Source: Erodium maritimum (lineage: Eukaryota; Streptophyta; Magnoliopsida; Geraniales; Geraniaceae). Taken from it: a stretch of 64,000 nucleotides of DNA. Every line of letters starts with the position of its first letter. Positions within the stretch are counted from its first letter, which is position 1. The DNA lies in assembly GCA_963921825.1 (NCBI GenBank), contig OY997592.1, positions 18,851,432 through 18,915,431 of the forward strand, read 5' to 3'. This document shows, piece after piece, positions 11,155 through 22,559 of this stretch. The position numbers were made by a program, and so were the translations under genes. Under the pieces are notes generated by a model that made no database searches, was not told the origin of the DNA, and saw only the letters and a list, made by a program, of their open reading frames with translations.

Positions 11155-12340
11155 TGGTCAGAGTCTCTGATGGACCTTATTGTCATTACATATTTTAATT
11201 AAAAAAATCTGCATATTTCGCTAAAAAAAAGAATTTAATAAATTTAGCAAGATATACAGTCAACATCTACTCATAACTCAAGCCCTATATAATTCTCACC
11301 ACTGTGAAATACAATTAAATTCAGAGTCCGAAAATCATTATTATACAATCAACAGACGAGTCTTAATACGAATTATTTATACGATATTTTCTATTGTATA
11401 TACTCTTATGATACTCCTATAAGATTTTTAGACAGTTCGTGATAATTACTACGAGTTGTTCATAATCAATGCCAAAAAAATATCGTGGAGTACCTTTAGT
11501 ATGTATGTTTGATGAATCCTAATAGTATCATATAGCAACCCTAAATGTACCTTTGATTTCTTTTCCTTTATATTCCTAGATATAGTCTGTGCAGTACGTT
11601 CTTGATGCTGCTTTCTGCAAAATATTATATGCTCCACGGCATATGTTAGAGCAATCATAACGAAGCTGATATATAAAAAAAACAATTCAAAATGAACATC
11701 ATATGTGATTCTCCGAGAGATATGGAATATATACTACCATACATCCAACCAGTAGTCTTTAGTTTATTTAATACCATTCAATTTCATTTATCTTATTTTG
11801 CCCATGATTTGATTGTAGATAAGAACCTATACAACCCAGTTTCGGAAGCAAAATTGCTCGCCCATGTCAAAATTGTAATTAAATTGTTTCAACCTTCAAC
11901 AGCTTGATGATATCAATAATTAATGGGTAGAAAAGTAGATGCAGACGCAGTAACTAAAATACATATCAGTATGCATGGATATTGGACTAGATTATGATGA
12001 AATCTGAATATACAATAGCATAAGCTTAGCCTATTCATTGTTTAAAAATCTGGGATTTGACCCATAGAGCATCGTCATTGATTAGCTATAGATTACAATT
12101 TTTTTCTCTTTGAGTTTGTATTTTTATTCATATAGAACCATAAGTTTCTAAACAAGATAATGAGAATCTTTGACCAAAATCTTAATGGCAAGCAATTAAA
12201 GATAAATGAGCCGATCATGATGATTTAAGAAAAGGTCATTCCATATCCACATACAAGCTATACCATTTCACCATTTTTCAATTGATAATTGCAACAAAAA
12301 CAATACTCTTAAAAATTATAATCCGATTTTTTGATTTTAT
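11155..12340. other. Unassigned AT-rich intergenic stretch
   Basis: Only short unsupported frames are present. No domain, terminal repeat or RNA gene was recognised. Confidence 0.5.
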
Positions 12341-12370
12341 TTTCTTAGAAACTAAGGGATATATCTTTTA

Positions 12371-13664
12371 TTAAACTTCAGTTTGTAAAATACAAGCAAG
12401 AGTATCAAGGAACATGTCCCCTGACCACGGAAGAACAGACACAGACCGAACTTCTCTGGCAAGCCAATGAAGAGTTTTGTTCGTAATTCTTTTCACAAAT
12501 GTGAGAGTTAATCTCTCATTTTGAAGGAGATGACGAATATCCTGAATGATAGTACCTACTGGAGACAACGTGATAGGGCCAGAGAGGATCATATTCACCA
12601 AAATCTGAGCATCAGACCAGACTTCTATAGGACCAGTACCCAAACATGTAACATTTTGAAGAGCCGAAATTATAGCATATGCCTCAATGATAATAGGTGA
12701 CCACTCACCCTAAAGGACACTGTTTGCCACTAATAGAGGTGTTCCCGTGTCAGATCGAGCGATTAACCCCCCTACCTTGCCAGACTCTTAGAAAATTGCC
12801 CAATCAACATTTATCGCGATCGTTCCAGTCATAAAGGTTGCCACCAGTTTGGTAAACGAGCCTCATGCACTTGAGAAGGGCCCGTGGTAGCCATGGCCTC
12901 TTTACAGGCCGACAGTATGGAGACGGTATCCGATAGGACCCGAATCGCGGCAGGGGCAGTATCCCCCCAGACCTTCGCATTCCTGGCCTTTCAAATACCC
13001 AAAAAACCACTCAGGATCTCCGCCTTCCTTGCAGCTGTCTAACCTTGTGCAACCTGAGTCCACCAGTCTGGAAAGGACGCAAATGTCCTTGTGGGAATAG
13101 TACCCTCAAATTGTTCCCAACAGACCTTTGCAAACCCGCACATGACGAGCAAATGCAGCACCGACTCATGGCCCCTGCCACACATAGGGCACCCCTGGGA
13201 AACCAGGACGAACCGTTTGTACAGATTAGTAGCCACCTGTAAGGTTTCAAACAAGCATCGCCAGAGAAAGTTTCGGATTCGAGGTTTAATAGGGATATTC
13301 TAAATTGACGCCCATGCGACTTGTGCTCCATAATTGCGGGCGGATTGCCTGGTATCTGCAAGAGCACGGTATCCTGATTTGGTGGAGTAGAAGCCCTTCG
13401 GATCCTGTTCCCAATACCATTCATCCCGAGATCTATATTCTGATAGAGGAAGTTGAAGAATCTTTATCTGATCCGCTCAGTAAATAATTGTCGAATAAGT
13501 GGGACGTCCTAAATTCGAGTATCAGGCACCATTAGCCCTACCACCGAGAAACCAATCAGAGGTGTCGGAGGAGAAGTGACATACAAATTTGGCGTTGGAA
13601 GCCATGTTGTCTCCAAAATAAAGGTGCACGACCATCACCAATCATTACCCGAAGACCTCCCCGC
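12371..13664 (-). pseudogene. LINE A ORF2, 3' part: zf-RVT and RNase H
   Basis: Minus-strand blocks are VMIGDGRAPLFWRQHGF (near 13650), DPKGFYSTKSGYRAL (near 13395), then zinc-binding residues CPMCGRGHESVLHLLVMC (13195-13140), IWKARNAKVWGDTAP (near 12990), and an RNase H half with IIIEAYAIISALQN and VWSDAQILVNMIL followed by LTFVKRITNKTLHWLAREV (12520-12450). The Glu of IEAYAI and Asp of SDAQ fit two of the RNase H acidic residues. Frames change several times. The first codons abut the LTR target site at 13665-13669. Confidence 0.85.
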
Positions 13665-13669
13665 AAAAG

Positions 13670-15359
13670 TGTTAGTCTTAGTGCCCGTAGTTCAATCCTA
13701 AATGTCCAAATGTATATATCATCGTTAGCAATAAAATTAAAGCGGCTTTATATTACATATGTGTTGGAGTAATATATCGATGTGTGCTCTGATCTATGCC
13801 CACAATGCGAATAGAACCATAGATCGAGATAGATCACACTCGATAGGGTCCCTAGTCAACAAAGCTTCACTAGAAGCGATTAGTATGAAAGATGGCTCTT
13901 TATGGCTTACGTTCTGTTAGTCATTGGAATGAGATTCCGGAGTTTGATCATAGATATCATGTGGTACATGATATTGGACGACCCACCCTGAATATGTGCC
14001 ATAGATTAAGTCATGAACATATTTAGTGTCGTAGCTTGTCATGTATCCTTAGACCAAGGAGTCTTTGTGATCGCTATGTAGTCAACAACTGAGTTTGACA
14101 TGAGCCTAACATTGTCCGTAACAGGGCTTCCATAACGGCCAGGATTGGCTTGGGGACGGGGTACATGAGTGACATGAAAGACGGCTAAGGGATTTATCGC
14201 TCATACTGAGGTATGAGAAAGATATCGGTTCTCGGCCGCTTGATCGAGAGTGACTGAAAGAATAGCATGGCCATGCACATGATATTGGGTATCATATATT
14301 CAGTCAACTCACATATCAAGGAAAAGTAATTGAGAAGAATAAGGATGACGGCTCTATGCCTTATCTCAATCAGGATATCGGAGATAAAAGGATAATGACA
14401 GGGATGACGGAAAGGTTAGAATCGACAGGGTCGATTCGTTATGCAGTGTCAGGCAATACTAAAGTCTCGTTAGTTGCCACTTAAATAGGATCAAGTAAAA
14501 TGGGATTTTACGTTGATCTATTGACATGCATAAACCTAAGGGTCACACCGGAGGATGAAACTCATTGACACATTTATGGAGAATGGCCAAAAGGGAGTTG
14601 TCTCGAGACATGACCAAAACTGGGTTTTGGGTCATGTGCCCGTAAGTGAATAGGACTTTACGGATCGAGACAAGGCTTGGAGTCTTGGGATTGATCGCGT
14701 CGGATAATGTTGGACATTTCCGGTATGGAAGGCTTGGAGGCGATGAGCGAATCACGGGACCTCGTTCGAAATGGTCACGAGCCATGTTCCAAGAGGCCCA
14801 TGAAAGGCACATGCAACCAAGGCCCATGGAACTAATTAATCAAGTCTTGATTAATTAGTACTAAGTAAGAAAGACAAGGATTAAGGTGTTGGTGATTCAC
14901 CACCTAACCCAATCTTGTCTTGCCATACTTTGTCCTATTTACACCTTACTTTTCACCATGCTTGTCCCATGCCTTTAGTTGGACAAGTATGAGTTTTTTT
15001 TACGTTTAAGTCATCTTTTTTCAACATAACAAACACAAGACAAGAATAGGAAACACAACTTATCTCCCCCTTCCCTTGCAATTTCGGGTTTGGCAAGCTC
15101 CCACCTCCATTTTTGTGTTCTTGAGTCCTCAAAGAGAAGAACTACGTGGCTTTGATTCCCATGTGGATACGTAGGCGTCTTGGAGACTCAAGCCAATCAT
15201 TCGTTACCCGGTGTTCTTGTTTTGGTAAGAACTAGTGCTGAATTTTTCTCATGTGAATCCATTCTTTGTTAGTTGTTTCATGGTTTTAATCGTCTCTTGG
15301 TTTTCATTGATTTTCCGCTGCGAGTTGGTTCATCTCCAACCCTACCTCAAGACCCAACA
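13670..15359. mobile_element. Solo LTR 1 (family L1), 1,690 bp, target duplication AAAAG
   Basis: It begins TGTTAGTCTTAGTGCC and ends CAAGACCCAACA, so the ends are TG...CA with a TGTT(A/G)G / CCAACA short inverted repeat. The five bases before it (13665-13669) and after it (15360-15364) are both AAAAG. Homologous sequence recurs at 20505-22038 and 33287-34226. No coding domain, primer-binding site or polypurine tract lies inside, so it is a solo LTR, the usual product of LTR-LTR recombination. At 1.7 kb it is a long LTR. The orientation of the parent element cannot be told. Confidence 0.9.
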
Positions 15360-15364
15360 AAAAG

Positions 15365-18040
15365 ATCATGTGAAGACAAAATACTACTCCAGATAAAATT
15401 GGAATTTGGTTTGATTACCGCCTTCATGAAGTTTGTCTTTGGATAGTACCGAGCTTTGAGTACCCTCGCCACAATTGAGAATGGTCTGCGAAGAAGGCTC
15501 CATGCTTGCTTACCCAGAAGTGCCGTGTTGACATCTCGGAGGTGCCTGAAACCCATACCTCCTAATTCTTTAGGGGTACACAGATTATCCCAATAAAGCC
15601 ATACTAGAGAGTGATCCTTTTATCCCCCAACCAGAAACTTGCCAGCGCAACATGAATTCGGTTTGTAATACTAGTTGGGATCTTTAAAACGGACACCACA
15701 TAAACAGGGAGTGAGGTGAGTACAGATGGGATCATTACCTCTCAACCCGCCAGTGATAAAATCTTCCCATCCCATGATCTGATACGAGCCACGACCTGAT
15801 TCCCTAGAAAATCCATAGCACTCTTGCGATCCCTACCCATCATGATTGGCACCCCCAAGTACAGGGTGGACGAGGATATTTCTGAAATGGAAAGAATGGA
15901 GTAGCACATGTAGAATACTGACGACTTTTCCATGTTCAATACCTTACCCGAAATCCTGCTAAATATCCCCAAGATGTCTTTAATGCATTGTGCCTCTACT
16001 GCGGTTGCCCTGCAAAAAATATAACAGTCATCCCCGAGCCACCCCAAAGCCCTGGACCTCATTCCTATCATGCGCCTGCTTCAATAGTTGGGATAGACCC
16101 TTCATACAAAATATGAACAGATACGGGGATAGAGGGTCCCCTTTCCCAATTCCTCGGGTAGGTGTGAAGGTTGGAGTCTCTCTCCCCCCGAACGAAACTG
16201 AGTATCTGACAGTGCTCATATAAAAAGTAATAAGAGAGATCCATTCATCTTAGAAACCAAGGCTACGCATGACCACTAGTAGATAGGACCATTCTAACTT
16301 GTCATACGCTTTGCGCATATCCAGCTTCAGCGCCATATAGTAGTCAGTACCGTTACGCTTCCTCTGAAAGGCATGAACGATCTCAAAATAGGTGATGACG
16401 TTGTCTAGTATACAACGTATCGGTATAAAAGCCCCTTGATTTTCAGAGACGACGAACCGAAGGAAAGGACATAGCCTATTAGCGAGGACCTTAGATAGAA
16501 TCTGAAAGATTACGTTGCACAAAGCGATGGATCTAATATCTGTGACCATTTGGAGGTTTGGCTTATTTGGGATAAGCACTATAGATGTGTCATTAATATT
16601 CTGATCAAAAGAGTGGGTGGTGATAGCCCTCTGAATAAACCTGACCACCTCTGTTTCCACCACCAGTCAGTAATTTTGATAAAACCGAGGGTTCAGACCA
16701 TCCGGCACTGGGGATTTATCTGGTCCCATCTAGAAGACCGCCTATTTGAATTCTGTCACCGTAGCTAGCCGAAGTAGAAGGGCACGATCCTGCTCGAGAA
16801 TCGATGTCGTGAACTGGATAGGGATCGATATAGACATAGCTTGAAGTGATGTAAAAAACTGGTGAAAATAGTTGATAATGAAGTCTCTCATACCTGTGTC
16901 CTATGTCACCAGCTCTCCAAGGTCATTTTGCAAAGAGAGAACCATATTAACTCATCGTAGGAAGAAAGCAGCATCTTGGAAAAATTTCTTGTTTCGATCC
17001 CCATCCACGTTCTAGTGGTCATTTTCCTGTTGTCTCCAAAACGAATCATGTTGAGTCAATTCATTTTCATACTGGATTTGTATTGCTTCCATGCGATGTA
17101 CCCCAGGCCTATCTGTGTGATGATTTAATTCTGCAATTCGTTTTTGGCAGCAACGGATATGCTTCATCGTGTGTCCGTATTGGTGATAACCAAAGATTGA
17201 AGGGTTGTGCCCACATCCTTAATTGTTTGGGTAATTTTCTGCGACGATGCTTGCTTCTAGTGTTCTTGGATGGTGACTCCACATTTTGGATCATGTACCC
17301 GTTGGGACTGAAATCTGAACTTCGTAGGATCTCGTCTTTCCACTTTACTGTCCAAAGAGAGTAATATAGGCCAATGGTCAGAGGTCGCATTGCCTGTGTT
17401 ACAAAACGCTAGATTGGGAAGAGAGTCAAAAAATTGGGGAGAAATCAGGGCCCGGTTCAAGCGAGCATGAGTATGTCTGTCGTGACGCTTACCTCTATAA
17501 CAAGTGTATTGGTGACCTGTCATGGGCACATCAACCAAGTCGAGATCATCAACTACTTCTCTGAATCCGTTTATGAGGGAACAAGGATAACTTCCTCTCC
17601 CGGTTGTTTCCTTATCGTCCAATATACCATTCAGATCCCCCATAACAATCCAATTCGCTCTAGCAGACTGATATAGCCGGTGAAGTAACTCCCAAGTCAG
17701 GTGTCGTCGATCTCGGCGTGGTTCCTCGTAGATCCCTGTAACCCGAACTCCCACATATCCAGGTGCCGTAAATTCCACATCGATAAAATGCTCGCCAACA
17801 GACCTTTGAGCAATGTCAACGCCCACCTCCCAAAACATGGCTATACCTCGTAAGTGATTTGTTTTTGGGAAACAAATATGACCGGAAAAGCCCAGAGATC
17901 GGGCACGGAGGAGACATGTTTTTGTAGCCAGTAGAGTCTCCGATAGGAAAACAATATGGAGCTTTCGTTCTTGTAGAAGAAGGCGAAGCTGCTACTTGTG
18001 GGTTCCCCTGCCCATCCCTTGACAATTCCATGCCAGTATA
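15365..18040 (-). pseudogene. LINE A ORF2, 5' part: endonuclease and reverse transcriptase
   Basis: The endonuclease starts with ILAWNCQGMGRGTHK near 18040 (then a TAG), followed by LLLQERKLHIVFLSETLL, GDLNGILDDKE (near 17600) and NATSDHWPILL (near 17380), all expected of the EEP nuclease fold. RT has LKLDMRKAYDKLEW (near 16320), TRGIGKGDPLSPYLFIF (near 16155), then DDCYIFCRA (16032-16010). The residues before DD are LG instead of F/Y-A, and the frame changes just upstream, so the catalytic loop is damaged by a small deletion. The post-RT GFRHLRDVNTALLGKQAW lies at 15556-15500. The frame ends exactly at the solo LTR. Confidence 0.88.
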
Positions 18041-18403
18041 CGGTTGTCCGATGTACCCGAGATAAGATTGGGGTTTGGGATGTTACTAGAACCAGGGTCC
18101 AAACGACTCTGGCATTAAGGCATCGGAGTGGCCTGATAGAGACAACCAGTCAACGACATAAGCGAAGGTAGCGAAATCGGGGAAACGTCCCCCAATTGAG
18201 GCGTATGGGGACTTGGGTACGGGGATGCCGGCATAGGAGGAACAAGGGGTAACAGATCTAAAGAGGGAGCAGGAGTCGTCGTAGATATAACAGCGACAGG
18301 GGAGATCCACGGAGAGGTGCACCGTCGAGGTATGGCAGTGGCTAGCGGAAAACCCTAGTAGAGATATTTTTTTCGATACTGTCCGTCCAATCTGATTCTT
18401 TGA

Positions 18404-18404
<1 letters not shown>

Positions 18405-18455
<51 letters not shown>
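18405..18455. repeat. TA dinucleotide microsatellite
   Basis: A run of about 24 TA units immediately precedes foldback element A-a. Shorter TA runs lie on its other side (18785-18806) and after element A-b (19277-19298). Confidence 0.95.
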
Positions 18456-18461
<6 letters not shown>

Positions 18462-18784
18462 CTATCCAGTAAAAACCAATCTTATTGTGCAAACTACGAA
18501 CCAATCTAAGCCACAGGATGCGGTCAAAGTGACGTCAGCAGAGCGCGCGCGATGCTGACACGTGGCAGATTCGCGCGCGCCTCTGCCCGCGCGCGTGAGC
18601 GTGTTGACCACGCGCGCGCACGGTGCTAATAGTTTGGCGCACACAGTGCTAATAGTTTAGCACTGTGCGCCCAAACTATTAGCACTATGCGGGCCACGTG
18701 TCAGCACTGTGCGCGTCCACGTGTCAGCACCTGGTGAGTTCGTAGTTTGCACAATAAGGGGTGGTTTGTATTTGATTCCAACCC
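18456..18784. mobile_element. TA-seated foldback element A-a
   Basis: It lies between TA runs. The left end reads GGGTAGCTATCCAGTAAAAA; the right end, on the other strand, reads GGGTTGGAATCAAATACAAA. Inside both ends the 21-base core CTTATTGTGCAAACTACGAAC (with one C/T slip) appears in inverted orientation. The middle is GC-rich and palindromic, with alternating TGCTAATAGTTT and AAACTATTAGCA units and long CGCG runs. It contains GTGACGTCAGC, GACACGTGGC and two CACGTGTCAGC sites. There is no coding capacity. It is non-autonomous with unknown class; site choice resembles rice Micron elements. Confidence 0.75.
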
Positions 18785-18806
18785 TATATATATATACATA
18801 CATATA

Positions 18807-19276
18807 GAATTGGTATCAGGTACAAACCACCCCTTATTGTGCAAACTACGAACCAATATGAGTCATAGGATCCCCCAAAAGTGATGTCAGCAGAGCGCAC
18901 CAGATGCTGACACGTGGGCAATAAATATATAAAACACCGCACCTTATTGTGCAAACTACGAACTCACCAGGTGCTAATACGTGGGCGCGCGCGCTGCTGG
19001 TGCGCGCACGAACAATGCTGATCGTTTTGCGCGCACAGTGCTGATCGTTTGCGCGCACAGTGCTGATAGTTTGCATTTATACCAAACTATCAACACCCGC
19101 GCGTGAAAACGATCAGCACTATGTGCATGGGTGGTCAACACGCTCACGCGCGCTGGAAGAGGGGCGCGCGAAGCGGCCACGTGTCAGCATCGCGCACGCT
19201 CTGCTGACGTCACTTTGACCGCATCATGTGGCTTAGATTGGTTCGTAGTTTGCACAATAAGGGTGGTTTTTACTGG
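18807..19276. mobile_element. TA-seated foldback element A-b (head plus palindrome)
   Basis: It starts GAATTGGTATCAGGTACAAA and carries the core TTATTGTGCAAACTACGAAC, then a head of about 120 bases ending AATAAATATATAAAACACC, then a second copy of the core and a full palindrome. It ends with the inverted core, TGGTTTTTACTGG and a TA run. The same head-plus-palindrome arrangement recurs at 37751 and 38204. TGACGTCA and CACGTG motifs are present. Confidence 0.75.
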
Positions 19277-19439
19277 ATATATATATATATATATATATGT
19301 AATACAAGATTTTAAAAATAACTAATTAAAAAGACACTATGACCTTATATCTGTATTGTACTTGTTAATTCGTTGTCTTAGAGGTAGACCCCTTACAGAT
19401 ATATCACGTTCGTCTGTTATTTCATTATTTTGAATTTCG

Positions 19440-20499
19440 TGTTGGTTTACAAATCAACTTTGACAAGTCGAGTCTCCTAGCCTTTGGAATTGACACACCC
19501 TCCAATTTTTCTGTTTCTACAGCTTTGAACTATGACTTAGGTCACATCCTTATTACTTATCTGGGTTTTCAAGTTGGTGCTAACTTAAGGCATGTATCTT
19601 TTCGGAGCCCGGTTTCACCAAGTTTTGACGAGGCTTAGGGTGTGGAAAGCGTGTCTTCTCTCATTCGGGGGTCGCATCACGTTGATTCGGTCTACTTTAG
19701 CCAGCCTCCCGGTCTTCTACATATTAGTTTTTCGAGCTCCAAAACAAGTGTTACTACTTATAGAGAAGATTCAACGGCATGTCCTTTGTGCTTCCTCTTC
19801 GATCGGGGGTTCCTTGGTCAAGATTAGTTGATATAGATTTTGTCGCTGTAATTTTATAGTGGGTCTTAAAGTGGTGGTGGCGGTTTGCTATTCAGCGAAC
19901 TTCCTTATGGCAGAGGTTGTTGTGTGCTTGTCATTGTTGGATCGAGTCTGAGTGGAATCTCTCTTGTCTCTCGGTTGCTCATCGATCCTCATCTTTAGTT
20001 CTTGACATATTGTTCAATTGGCTCAAGATCCTCTTTTTTCATAGATTTTTGTCCAAACAAAGTTTCGATAGGTATTAAGGTCAAGCTATTTCATCCGTTT
20101 TGGGATGATGCCTGGATCATAGACGTTCCTCTTTCGACTTTGTTCCCGCACCTTTTCAGATTGCGAGTAGAACAAGGTCAGCTGGATATTCATTTTAAAA
20201 GCAGTGGTTAGAAGTTCACTTTTAGACGTCTTCTTCTAGGTAGAGAGCTCCTTTATTTAGAAGGCCTTATTGCCTTTCTCTTGGGCATTGGTCTCAATTT
20301 TTCCCGCATGAACAAGTTTTCCTTGTCTCTATATTCTCTTGGTTTCTTGTATTCGAGAGCTTTGGATTCTTTTTCTAGCACTATTTAGTTGGACTCAGTT
20401 AGCTGGGGTTTTGCTAATTGGAAAAGTGATGCTCTGCCTAAGTTCCAATCTTTTGCTTGGCTAGTCGCTCTCCAGTCCATCCCAACTAGATCTTTCTGG
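19440..20499 (+). pseudogene. LINE B ORF2, RT thumb to pre-zinc region
   Basis: It starts near 19450 with LQINFDKSSLLAFGI, followed by YLGFQVGANLRHVSF (about 19560-19605), KACLLSFGGRITLIRSTLASLPVFYI (19657-19730) and EKIQRHVL, the standard L1-type order after the RT active site. Near 20390-20490 the frame reads FQSFAWLVALQSIPTRSFWVA, the pre-zinc block. It differs from LINEs A and C (VGAN-type versus LGVP.M.GR). The 5' half is missing; the upstream neighbour is the TA-seated element at 19276. Many stops are present. It is cut at 20504 by solo LTR 2. Confidence 0.8.
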
Positions 20500-20504
20500 G
20501 TGGC

Positions 20505-22038
20505 TTTTATTCTTAGTGCCTGTAGTCTAATTGTAAAATATTCAAATGTAAATATCATTGTTGGTAATAAATAAAGCGACTTTCATATTACTTAAGTGTT
20601 GGAGTAATTTATCGATATGTGTTCCCGATCTATGCCTACCATGCGAATAGAACCATAGATCGAGAGAGATCGCACTCAATGGGGTCCCTAGTCAACATGT
20701 TTCATTATAAGCGACTAGTATGAAAGACGAATCTTGATGGCTTACGTTATATTGGCCATTGGAAAGGGTTCTGAAGTCTGGTCATAGATATCATGTGGGA
20801 CATGATATTGGAGAACCCGACCTGAATATGTTCCATAGATTAAGTCATGAACATATTCAGAGTCGTAGCTTGTCATGTATCCTTAGACTGAGGAGTCTCT
20901 GTGGTCACCATGTAGTAAACAACTAAGTTTGACCTGAGCCTAACGTTGCACTGTGACTAGTCTTCTATAACAGCAACGATTGGCTTGGGGAATGACTGCA
21001 TGAGTGACACGAGAGACTGAGATTTATTCCTCATACTAAAGTATGAGAAAGTTATCGGTTCATGTCGGCTTGATCGAGAGTTACTGAAGGAAAAGCATGC
21101 TCATGCACATGAGATGTGGTATCACACATTTAGTCATCTCACATATCAAGGAATAATGATTGAGAATAATAAGGATGAGGGCTCTATGTCGTATCTCAAT
21201 CAAGATAGGGGAAATAAAAGGATAATGACAAGGATGACGGAAAGGTTAGAATTGACAAGGATCGATTCGTTATGCAGTGTCAGGCTATACTAAGTCTCGT
21301 TAGTTTCCATTCGGGTAAGATCAAGTAAAGTGGGAATTAACGTTGATCTTACCGACATGTATAGACCTAAGGGTCAAACCAAGGGTTGTAACTCGATAAG
21401 AACACAATGTAGCTTGGACTAGGAAGGGTTGTATCGGTTAACTGCCAAAGTGGATGTGCTAGAACAAGATGGGCTTGGCATGGATTCTCATTGAGAGGCC
21501 CATGGCCAGACCATATTTTCTACGCCCAACAAGAACCAAAGTTCAAGCATTGACCAAGTAGTTTTGTTAGTCAAAGTGGGTAGGACCCATTTTCCACTAA
21601 TTAATAAACTTATATAGTTTATTAAGTACATCTTTGAACTTAACAAGGACACTTGGCTCTTGATGGAGATTAAGTGAGATGACTTATTCCACATAACTCT
21701 ACATGCAAGAGAGTTGGCAATTCATAACATGCAAGTAAGTAACAAACTTGACACAACTTCATCTTCTCCCTCCCACCTTAGCTGAACACGCCAAGAGGCA
21801 AGAAAGCTCCATTGTTGCATGTTCTTGAGTCTACAACCTCAAGAAATATATTGTCTTTGATTCCATTAAGGATACGTAGGCGTCCAAGGGACTCAAACCA
21901 TTCAAAGTAATGCACTAAAACTCAAGCTGAATTTTCAGACTTGTTCTTCATATTTTGGTAACTTCCTCTCGTGAGTTTCGTGGTTGATTCCGATGAGTTT
22001 TTGTGTTTTTTTTTTGTCCACGACCTCGAGACCCAACA
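20505..22038. mobile_element. Solo LTR 2 (family L1), 1,534 bp, target duplication GTGGC
   Basis: It aligns along its length with LTR 1: shared TTAGTGCC(T/C)GTAGT start, CATAGATCGAGA.AGATC, GGGTCCCTAGTCAACA and CGTAGGCGTC blocks, and the CGAGACCCAACA end. The flanking five bases 20500-20504 and 22039-22043 are both GTGGC. The first bases are TTTTATTC rather than TGTTAGTC, so the 5' terminus has mutated. No internal domain is present. It interrupts LINE B. Confidence 0.88.
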
Positions 22039-22043
22039 GTGGC

Positions 22044-22130
22044 AAGAGGTTCCTGAATCTTGGTGGGTCTATGGATGAGTTCCATGTGCGGCAGACACAT
22101 TGAGGACACCTCCCACCTGCTCATTTTTGC
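22044..22130 (+). pseudogene. LINE B ORF2 zinc-binding remainder after solo LTR 2
   Basis: Beyond the LTR the frame reads MCGRHIEDTSHLLIF (near 22085-22130), the CxxC/H-x-x-x-H end of the zf-RVT domain whose upstream half lies before the LTR. It stops at a T-rich tract, after which Copia LTR-like sequence starts. Confidence 0.7.
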
Positions 22131-22139
22131 ACAAGTTTT

Positions 22140-22510
22140 TTTTTCCTGATCAATACATTATGTATTGAGATATAGAGAATTATGTTTGTAACTTTCGGTT
22201 TGTTTCTTGGATAATACAAAGAAGCTCTTCGTTGTCCTGTGAGTATAGGCACATTGTTGAACCACGTATAAAATTGGTGTTTTATGTTTATTTTCTATGC
22301 TTTGTTGATTGTTCGGTACTTATCTGCATATTGGGAAGTTACAATCACCGACTAGGTCCTAGGATTCGAGTATGGATTATCACGTTATCGGTGTTCGTTG
22401 TGGATCTAATCTTTTCTATTATTTTCCATGAATACGATTGATATTCCGGTGTGAATCTCGTTTATTCATTTTGTGTACAAGGTTCACTAAAAGTCGTATC
22501 AGAGCCTGGT
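22140..22510 (+). mobile_element. Copia-type LTR 3' end with primer-binding-like site
   Basis: AGGCACATTGTTGAACCACGTATAAA (22249-22274) matches the usual 3' end of plant Copia LTRs (GTAGGCA...CCGAACCACGTAAA). At 22494-22506 the sequence CGTATCAGAGCC resembles the initiator-Met-tRNA primer site TGGTATCAGAGC with one change. No gag or pol follows; a LINE starts instead. It is a remnant, and the left LTR boundary was not found. Confidence 0.55.
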
Positions 22511-22559
22511 TTGCTAGTTGATTGGTTATTGCTTATAAGTCGATGGTTCCTGAGTCTCA

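Larger units (their letters stand above)
12341..18360 (-). mobile_element. LINE A: L1-type element with RNase H, interrupted by a solo LTR
   Basis: The minus-strand order is: GC-rich leader (18360-18050), endonuclease (18040-17380), linker, RT (16660-15740), post-RT block (15560-15365), then after the LTR the zf-RVT (13380-13100) and RNase H (12740-12380). The 3' end is AT-rich with TTTAATAAAAGATATATC (near 12376-12358). Without the LTR the copy is about 4.3 kb. It belongs with LINE C: both carry RNase H and DCYIF after the RT active site. Premature stops and frameshifts make it inactive. Its 5' boundary and target-site duplication were not determined. Confidence 0.85.
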
